Origin: Psychrilyobacter sp.
GTDB lineage: Bacteria > Fusobacteriota > Fusobacteriia > Fusobacteriales > Fusobacteriaceae
Direction: 5' to 3'
Assembly (NCBI GenBank): GCA_030621995.1
Contig: JAUXGP010000005.1
Coordinates: 1 to 18,541 of the forward strand
Length of the DNA stretch: 18,541 bases
This document shows, one piece after another, positions 13,313 to 18,541 of the stretch (position 1 is its first letter; the number at the start of each line of letters is the position of its first letter). The translations under genes and the position numbers were made by a program. The notes beneath the pieces are model-generated. The model ran no database searches, was not told the DNA's origin, and was given only the letters and a program-made list of their open reading frames with translations.

Positions 13313-15448
13313 TTAAAATACTCCTTTGTGCAGGTTATAAGGTACATATTCTCCTATTCCTGTTTTGATACTTTCCAATATTTTTCTCATCTCAAACGCT
13401 GACTCCAAGACAAAGTCTAATCTTACTTCAGCCAGTCCTAAGTCCTTTAATTTATCGATCCTGGAGATAACATTCATAGGTTTTTCTAAAAATACCTGTG
13501 TATTCCCTAATTTATTCGTATAAAGTTTAAAGTTATCACCATTTTCATTGGTTAAATTATCAGCTTCTACCTTGAGATTTTCTATATACATCCCTGTAAG
13601 GTGACCGTAGACCATCATCCCGCACTTACTCAGCTCCAAAGTACTCAAATAGTCTAAATCAAACTCAGGTGACAGGTAGATAACTCCTACATTTTTCATC
13701 TTAGAAAATTCCTCTATAGATCTGCTGTTAGCTATATTAAAGTTATAATCTACAGATACCGTATCATTTTCATTCTGTATCAATTGGTATAGGTTAGAAG
13801 CTAACCTTGATTTTAGATCGATCTTATCTAAGTTAGATTCCTTAGCTACTTCTGGTCCTCTGTAATAGATCTTTTTAATACCAAATTCTTTGGCTACTTT
13901 AAACTGTTCTTTATTTACTACAGATACTGCAACTGTAGTTTTATAGTCGTTATCACTTACAGTCGGTATAAATGATTTTATACTATTTGTTTTTAAAGTT
14001 CTTCTGGTGGTATTCAAATATTCAGCTTCAAATTTTTCAATAGCCTGCCTTTTGATATCCTTTAACGTCTTCAATGAGACAAAGGCTTTACCGTCATAAT
14101 CGATATCTAATTTAGATAAATTTAATGTGGAGTTACCCATTTCTCCTAATTTTTCAAAGATAGTCTCATTGTCCAATGGTCTTTTTTTAGCTTCTTCCAG
14201 GATATCTCCTACAACTGATAAGTTTATTCCATTTACATCTATCTCAAATCTTATAGGTTCTCCTACATGTGCGAAAAACTTTCCATCTATGGACATCCTT
14301 CCCTTTGCAGTTTTCAATGTGGATTCAATACGGTCATTTAACGCCTTATCAAAAGTTTTATAGATAAACTTAGTCCCCTTAGGCGGATAAATACTGATCA
14401 GATCCAGTCTTTTGGCTTCCTTTACCTTTTTCCCCATGATGATGATTTGATTTAGATATTCCCCTTTCAGTATATTCATATCCTTATCTAAATAAGCTAT
14501 CCCATCTCCCAATACAACAGTTGTATTTAGTTTTAATATTCTTCCTCTGACATCTCCTATGCTGTACCCATAGTTGGAAGCATACTGATTGTTCATCAAT
14601 TTTTCACTGTCATTTTTATAGAAATATCCCTTTGAATATCCTCTGTTAAATATTTTTTCAGGGTGGTGTTCACCGTCTTTTCCTATTAAGATATCGGCAT
14701 ATTTTCCTACCATCTCATAGACATAGTTAGGAGATTTCATCCGCCCCTCTATCTTAATTGCATCTATTCCTGCTTTTTGCAGTTTTTCGATCTCTACCTT
14801 GTCCAGCATTTGATCTTTCGGGCTGAGCAGGTATCCGCTTTCTTCTTTAGTCGTTGTATACTTTTTTCTACAGATTTGGGCACACATACCTCTGTTACCA
14901 CTTCTGCTCCCTATAAAACTGCTTATATAGCAGTTTCCAGAATAAGAGATACACAGAGCACCGGAAACGAATACCTCTAACTCTATCTTAGTCTTCTTTC
15001 TGATGTTTTTTATCTCTTCAAAGCTGAGCTCTCTAGATAAAACTACCCTTTTAAACCCTAAGTTGTACAGGTAGTTAGCTTCTACATGGTTGGCTACAGT
15101 CATCTGAGTACTTCCATGGATCTCTAAATCTTTGAAGTTATCCTTTAAATACCTGAATACTCCCAAATCTTGTACGATTACAGCATCCAACCCATGCTCA
15201 TACAATGTTGACAAGTTCATACATAGAGCCTCTAACTCACTGTCTTTCATTATTGTATTTAATGTCAGTAATACTTTTACACCTCTTAAGTGTGCATAAT
15301 CAATGGCATCCTTTAATTCTAATATGTCAAAATTTATAGCGGATCTTCTGGCACCAAATCCTTTTAGTCCTAGATAAACTTCGTCTGCACCGCCTTTTAT
15401 AGCTGCTTTCATTCTCTCTATATCCCCTGCAGGAGCAATTATTTTCAT
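13313..15448 (-). CDS. Peptidase U32 family protein, RlhA-like
   Basis: A 711-residue protein with an N-terminal U32 TIM-barrel domain and a long C-terminal extension including a DUF3656-like region. It opens MKIIAPAGDIERMKAAIKGG and contains the U32 signature LEVFVSGALCISYSGNCYIS. Four cysteines, C166, C173, C189 and C193, are placed as in members that carry an iron-sulfur cluster. Domain layout and length resemble E. coli RlhA (YdcP), which is needed for hydroxylation of 23S rRNA C2501; shorter U32 proteins (TrhP) act on tRNA U34. A collagenase-like label is historical. The start at 15448 has AGGTGG upstream. It is the first gene of the minus operon and has the promoter at 15486-15514. RNA hydroxylation as its role is inferred from architecture. 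Confidence 0.88.
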   Translation of the reverse strand: MKIIAPAGDIERMKAAIKGGADEVYLGLKGFGARRSAINFDILELKDAIDYAHLRGVKVLLTLNTIMKDSELEALCMNLSTLYEHGLDAVIVQDLGVFRYLKDNFKDLEIHGSTQMTVANHVEANYLYNLGFKRVVLSRELSFEEIKNIRKKTKIELEVFVSGALCISYSGNCYISSFIGSRSGNRGMCAQICRKKYTTTKEESGYLLSPKDQMLDKVEIEKLQKAGIDAIKIEGRMKSPNYVYEMVGKYADILIGKDGEHHPEKIFNRGYSKGYFYKNDSEKLMNNQYASNYGYSIGDVRGRILKLNTTVVLGDGIAYLDKDMNILKGEYLNQIIIMGKKVKEAKRLDLISIYPPKGTKFIYKTFDKALNDRIESTLKTAKGRMSIDGKFFAHVGEPIRFEIDVNGINLSVVGDILEEAKKRPLDNETIFEKLGEMGNSTLNLSKLDIDYDGKAFVSLKTLKDIKRQAIEKFEAEYLNTTRRTLKTNSIKSFIPTVSDNDYKTTVAVSVVNKEQFKVAKEFGIKKIYYRGPEVAKESNLDKIDLKSRLASNLYQLIQNENDTVSVDYNFNIANSRSIEEFSKMKNVGVIYLSPEFDLDYLSTLELSKCGMMVYGHLTGMYIENLKVEADNLTNENGDNFKLYTNKLGNTQVFLEKPMNVISRIDKLKDLGLAEVRLDFVLESAFEMRKILESIKTGIGEYVPYNLHKGVF

Positions 15449-15485
15449 CTTTCCACCTCTATTTTCAAATTTTTATTTACCCAAT

Positions 15486-15514
15486 ATAATACTATATTTT
15501 ACAGTTTTTATCAA
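15486..15514 (-). promoter_or_regulatory. Promoter of the U32 operon, TTGATA-N17-TATTAT
   Basis: On the minus strand TTGATA (15514-15509) and TATTAT (15491-15486) are separated by exactly 17 nt. The leader to the U32 ATG at 15448 is about 30 nt. It should serve all five genes down to the hairpin at 10736-10785. Confidence 0.65.
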
Positions 15515-15565
15515 GATTATTTGATGCCGCTAATATCGGTAATTATTGCGAATAAAACCTTTTTT

Positions 15566-15634
15566 GAACACAGAGAATCACTGAGATAAAAAATAGAGTT
15601 TCACAGAGTTTGTTCCCCGCCTTCCTCTGGGTTC
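15566..15634. repeat. CACAGAGA-type imperfect repeat element
   Basis: Three near-identical octamers occur in one orientation: CACAGAGA (15569-15576), CACTGAGA (15579-15586) and CACAGAGT (15602-15609). The segment is bounded by imperfect inverted arms GAACACAGAG (15566-15575) and CTCTGGGTTC (15625-15634), 9 of 10 paired. It contains a GC-rich patch (CCCCGCC) unlike the surrounding AT-rich spacer. It has the look of a dispersed intergenic repeat; one window cannot show copy number. Confidence 0.45.
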
Positions 15635-15700
15635 TTATTTTACTATGTTATATTTTTTGACTTTAATTCTCAATTATCAATTTTTAATTGGTTTTATTTA

Positions 15701-15709
15701 TGCTATAAT
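15701..15709 (+). promoter_or_regulatory. Extended -10 promoter TGC-TATAAT
   Basis: A consensus TATAAT (15704-15709) is preceded by TGC, giving an extended -10. A TTGACT at 15657-15662 is too far upstream to be its -35. It lies about 45 nt before the start codon of the AIR-synthase-like gene and would drive the three-gene plus operon. Confidence 0.6.
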
Positions 15710-15752
15710 ATTTTATAACAACTAAACTTAAACTTTGAGAGGATGAACATTA

Positions 15753-16742
15753 ATGAAAATAGGAAAACTGACTGCTTCACAGTTAAAAGAGATAATCTTT
15801 AATAATATAAAGAAAAAAAGAAAGGAATTTTTAAATTCCCCGGGGATAGGAGATGACTGTGCTGCGATAGATTTAGGAGAAAAGGTCTGCTATGTCAGCA
15901 GCGACCCTATAACTGGTGCAGTTTCTGAGATAGGGAAATTAGCTGTAAATATAACCTGTAATGACTTGGCGACTACAGGAGTAGAACCTATGGGCATCAT
16001 GGTGACTATATTAGCTCCTCCATCTACCAGTATAGAAGACCTTCAAAATATTATGGTGGATATGGAATCTGAATGTACTAAGTTAAATATTGATATCTTA
16101 GGAGGACATACTGAGATTACCGATGCTGTAAATAAGATCATAATCTCTGTGACAGGACTGGGATTTGGAACTAAGGCTCACTATGAAGATAAAAAAGAAA
16201 TTTTAGAAGGAGACATAATATTACTCACCAAGGGGACAGGGATAGAGGGCACTGCTATCATAGCTTATGAAAAAGAAGAAGAGCTGAAGACAATATTGTC
16301 TCAAGATGAAATTAAGTATGCAAAATCTATGATAGATCTGACCAGTGTAGTGAAGGAAGGTCTGTTGTCTTCCAAACTGTCTAAGGGGATGCATGATGTG
16401 ACTGAAGGCGGGATATTAGGAGCTATTTGGGAGGTGGCAGAACTTTCTAAATTAGGAGTTACTATCTATGGAGACCAACTCAATGTTTCTGAAGTTACCG
16501 ATAAAATTTGTGATTATTATAGGATTGATCCATTGAAATTAATCTCTAGCGGATCAATGCTTATAGTTGTCTCACCTGAAAATAAAAATGAGCTGTTGAA
16601 TAAATTGATATTAGATGAAATCCCTACCTTTGAAATAGGTTATTTCACCCAAAATATTGAGGAGAAATTTATATACAATTTTAAAGATCAAAGATCAAAT
16701 ATATCCGAGCCGGAAAGTGATGAACTCTATAAGGTGGTATAA
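15753..16742 (+). CDS. AIR synthase-related (HypE/ThiL/PurM superfamily) protein
   Basis: A 329-residue protein with the N- and C-terminal AIR-synthase domains that form the ATP site at a dimer interface. Motifs are GIGDDCAAID (31-40), NDLATTGVEPMG (70-81), ILGGHTEIT (115-123), MHDVTEGGILGAIWEVAE (213-230) and SSGSMLI. It resembles stand-alone HypE-like proteins of Firmicutes and Fusobacteria. The PRIC-type C-terminal Cys of true hydrogenase-maturation HypE is absent (the end is DELYKVV), so it is not a HypE for NiFe hydrogenase. Thiamine-monophosphate kinase is possible but the motif set fits less well. GAGAGGA precedes the ATG. It is first in an operon with a TPR protein (28-nt gap) and a TatD-like hydrolase. 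The substrate is unknown. Confidence 0.82.
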   Translation: MKIGKLTASQLKEIIFNNIKKKRKEFLNSPGIGDDCAAIDLGEKVCYVSSDPITGAVSEIGKLAVNITCNDLATTGVEPMGIMVTILAPPSTSIEDLQNIMVDMESECTKLNIDILGGHTEITDAVNKIIISVTGLGFGTKAHYEDKKEILEGDIILLTKGTGIEGTAIIAYEKEEELKTILSQDEIKYAKSMIDLTSVVKEGLLSSKLSKGMHDVTEGGILGAIWEVAELSKLGVTIYGDQLNVSEVTDKICDYYRIDPLKLISSGSMLIVVSPENKNELLNKLILDEIPTFEIGYFTQNIEEKFIYNFKDQRSNISEPESDELYKVV

Positions 16743-16770
16743 AAGTATAGGAATTTTAGGAGGTAGCTAG

Positions 16771-17256
16771 ATGAAGGTATCTATATTAAAAAAAGTGGTT
16801 GAACTCAGGAAAAATGGTGAAAAATTAAAAGCTTTAGAAATTATAAAAACCTATCTAAAAGAAAATCCCAAAGATCCCATAGCCAACTATCAATGTGCCT
16901 GGTGTTATGATACATTGGAACTAGAAAAAGAAGCAATTCCTTATTATTTAAAAGCTATTGATAATGGACTTTCCAGTGAGAATTTAGAGGGGGCTTATCT
17001 GGGATTAGGAAGTACCTATCGCTCTATAGGGGAATACCAAAAATCAGAAGAAATTTTTAAGAAGGCTATGAGTGAATTTTTGGAGAATAAAGATTTTAAA
17101 GTTTTTTACTCTATGACCCTTTATAATCTAGGTGATCATAAGAAATCTATGGAAATACTCCTAAAAATTATAAGTGAAACTTCAAATGACACTAAAATAA
17201 AAAATTATAAAGAAGCTATTTTATTTTATTCTGATAAACTAGACCAAGTATTTTAA
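16771..17256 (+). CDS. Tetratricopeptide repeat protein
   Basis: A 161-residue soluble protein made of about three to four TPR units. The first spans roughly residues 15-35 (GEKLKALEIIKTYLKENPKD), the second 36-70 (PIANYQCAWCYDTLELEKEA, then IPYYLKAIDNG), the third 77-110 (GAYLGLGSTYRSIGEYQKSE), and a last weaker one after FYSMTLYNLGDHKKS. No signal peptide. TPR folds mediate protein binding; the partner could be one of the operon neighbours (inference). AGGAGGT at 16758-16764 supports the ATG. Its stop codon overlaps the ribosome site of the downstream TatD-like gene. No specific function can be given. Confidence 0.85.
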   Translation: MKVSILKKVVELRKNGEKLKALEIIKTYLKENPKDPIANYQCAWCYDTLELEKEAIPYYLKAIDNGLSSENLEGAYLGLGSTYRSIGEYQKSEEIFKKAMSEFLENKDFKVFYSMTLYNLGDHKKSMEILLKIISETSNDTKIKNYKEAILFYSDKLDQVF

Positions 17257-17268
17257 AGGAGACCCCCT

Positions 17269-18030
17269 ATGTATTATGATATTCACTGTCATGCTGATAA
17301 ACTTAGTTCAAAAGAGATCGAAACTGCAATAAAAGAAAATTTCATAATAGGTGCAGTTGGTATGAATTTAGAGAGTAATGAGAAAATACTAAGATTGAAG
17401 GAAAGATATCCTAAGAATATAAAAGTTTTTTTAGGTATCCATCCTGAATCTCAAAGTTATTTTCATGAAATTGACAGAGTTATAGAACTTATTGAAGGTA
17501 ATTTAGATAAAATATCTGGTATAGGTGAAATTGGTATTCCTTTTTTTTATTTAGAGGGTAAATCAGCTGTGGAAAAGAAAAAAATAAAATATCTTGGGTT
17601 GGAAATTTTTGAAAGGTTTTTAAAAACTGCTTCTAAATTTAAACTACCTGTAAACCTCCATGTGGTTGGTTCAGATATCCACCTAGCTTTACCGCTTCTA
17701 AAAAGATATAATATTGAAGGAGCTCTCTTTCATTGGTATGAAGGCAGTCTAGAAGATCTCAACTTATTAGTATTAAACAATCATTTTATCTCCATCAGCC
17801 CTGATATATTAGTAAATAAAGAATATTTTGAGTTTGCTAAAAAAATCCCACTAGATATGGTCTTACTAGAAAGTGACGGTCCTTGGGAGTATGATGGTAA
17901 ACGCGGTACTCCCCAAATGATTTTTAATTCTGCTTCTATATTAGCACCTTTTCATAATTTAACCACTACAGAATTGTTATTAAAAATTTCAGAAAATACA
18001 TATCGATACCTAGACCAAAACAAAAATTAA
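17269..18030 (+). CDS. TatD family metal-dependent hydrolase
   Basis: A 253-residue TIM-barrel hydrolase. Metal-site residues are H6 and H8 (DIHCHAD), E87 (GIGEIG), H131 (NLHVVGSD), H155 (HWYEG) and D203 (LLESDGPW). Known TatD proteins are 3'-5' DNA/RNA exonucleases. This one diverges in the middle (IPFFYLEGK in place of the usual GLDY….Q) and has VVGSDIH where typical TatD has H.R.A, so its substrate may differ. AAAGGAG (17255-17261) precedes the ATG and overlaps the stop of the TPR gene, indicating translational coupling. Last gene of the plus operon, ending in a hairpin that includes its own stop codon. Confidence 0.85.
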   Translation: MYYDIHCHADKLSSKEIETAIKENFIIGAVGMNLESNEKILRLKERYPKNIKVFLGIHPESQSYFHEIDRVIELIEGNLDKISGIGEIGIPFFYLEGKSAVEKKKIKYLGLEIFERFLKTASKFKLPVNLHVVGSDIHLALPLLKRYNIEGALFHWYEGSLEDLNLLVLNNHFISISPDILVNKEYFEFAKKIPLDMVLLESDGPWEYDGKRGTPQMIFNSASILAPFHNLTTTELLLKISENTYRYLDQNKN

Positions 18031-18073
18031 TAAAAAATGGGAATCTGTTAGAGAATCCCATTTTTTATTAATT
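18025..18073. terminator. Bidirectional hairpin terminator
   Basis: An 18-bp perfect outer stem (18025-18042 with 18056-18073), with T6 at 18061-18066. Stop codons of both convergent genes (18028-18030 plus, 18068-18070 minus) are inside it. Confidence 0.85.
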
Positions 18074-18541
18074 AATTATTTTCCCATCTATCATCACTAA
18101 AATTGGATCTTGAATAGTTGTAAAGGGTTTATCTTTCCATACAACCAAATCTGCATCCTTTCCCTCTTCAATGGAACCAATTCTTTTGTCTACTCCCATC
18201 ATACGAGCCGGATTTATTGTCACAGCTTCTAATCCTTTTTCAAAGGGCAGTCCCTTAGAGATGGCTAAACCTACACAAATTGGTAAATACTGCAATGGTA
18301 TTACAGGGGCATCTGTTATTATGGATATATCCTGATCTTTAGCTAATTTAACTAGATTTTCAAACCCTTTCCCCCTTAATTCCATCTTCCCTCTGGCTCC
18401 TAGACTGGGGCCTACTATCAGGTTTCTTTTTTTACCATGAATATAATCCAGAACATCTACACCACAGGTTACATGATCTAGAGTATATAACAGGTCAAAT
18501 TCCTCCATAACCCTTATGGCAGACACTATATCATCAGCTCT
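18068..18541 (-). CDS. Amidohydrolase family protein, C-terminal part
   Basis: The frame is open from the right edge (first visible residues RADDIVSAIRVMEEF) to a TAA at 18068-18070, 157 residues. It is the C-terminal half of an imidazolonepropionase-like amidohydrolase. Features seen are the HRADDI-like segment at the edge, YTLDHVTCG (H as likely metal ligand), ISIITDAPVIPLQYLP (D as likely catalytic residue), TINPARMMGVDKRIGSIEEG and KDADLVVWKDKPF, the usual end of the composite beta-sandwich. Substrate unknown. An internal GTG (18524-18526) is not a real start because the domain continues upstream. The gene converges on the TatD operon and shares its terminator. Confidence 0.88.
   Translation of the reverse strand, partial: RADDIVSAIRVMEEFDLLYTLDHVTCGVDVLDYIHGKKRNLIVGPSLGARGKMELRGKGFENLVKLAKDQDISIITDAPVIPLQYLPICVGLAISKGLPFEKGLEAVTINPARMMGVDKRIGSIEEGKDADLVVWKDKPFTTIQDPILVMIDGKIIN

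Noticed and set aside
15657..15662. TTGACT as -35 of the AIR-synthase-like gene
   Set aside because: It is 41 nt from the TATAAT box, far outside the functional spacing.
1..18541. tRNA or rRNA genes
   Set aside because: No cloverleaf, T-loop consensus or conserved rRNA segment was recognised on reading both strands.

Overview
The window looks like chromosomal DNA from a low-GC anaerobe. AT-rich intergenic regions, AGA/AGG as almost the only arginine codons in the resident genes, strong AGGAGG ribosome binding sites and the gene mix (FabK-like flavoprotein, YfcC permease plus isoaspartyl dipeptidase, U32 protein, Bax-like glucosaminidase) fit Fusobacteriota (Ilyobacter, Psychrilyobacter or Propionigenium type). 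A low-GC Firmicute cannot be excluded. The taxon is an inference; no rRNA or tRNA gene was seen.

Layout. Positions 1-6480 hold ordinary metabolic genes: a C-terminal coding fragment at the left edge, a FabK/nitronate-monooxygenase-like flavoprotein with a large dyad over its promoter, a convergent MATE exporter, then a YfcC-type permease followed by isoaspartyl dipeptidase (iadA), a plausible uptake-and-hydrolysis pair for (iso)dipeptides. Endonuclease IV (nfo) converges on iadA. Most gene ends carry strong, often bidirectional, hairpin terminators.

Positions 6480-10785 form an accessory, scarred region. It holds a membrane-anchored protein of unknown function with a clear promoter, an IS3-family transposase remnant, a 28-codon hydrophobic ORF, a candidate 79-nt minus-strand RNA with its own near-consensus promoter and perfect terminator, and a DUF1016/YhcG-type nuclease reduced to its C-terminal part. 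It ends with an AGCS sodium:alanine symporter whose arginine codons differ sharply from its neighbours and which lies between two perfect hairpin terminators.

Positions 10785-15514 are a compact minus-strand operon of five genes read right to left: U32 protein (RlhA-like), a zinc-ribbon methyltransferase, a Bax-like glucosaminidase, signal peptidase II (lspA, with one normally invariant Asp replaced by Gly) and a YgjP-like metalloprotein. Positions 15449-15752 are a divergent promoter region that also contains a CACAGAGA-type repeat. Positions 15753-18030 are a plus-strand operon: AIR-synthase-like (HypE/ThiL superfamily) protein, TPR protein, TatD-like hydrolase. The window closes with the C-terminal part of a minus-strand amidohydrolase.

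The best candidate for something undescribed is the 79-nt RNA at 8460-8538, next to the truncated nuclease gene.
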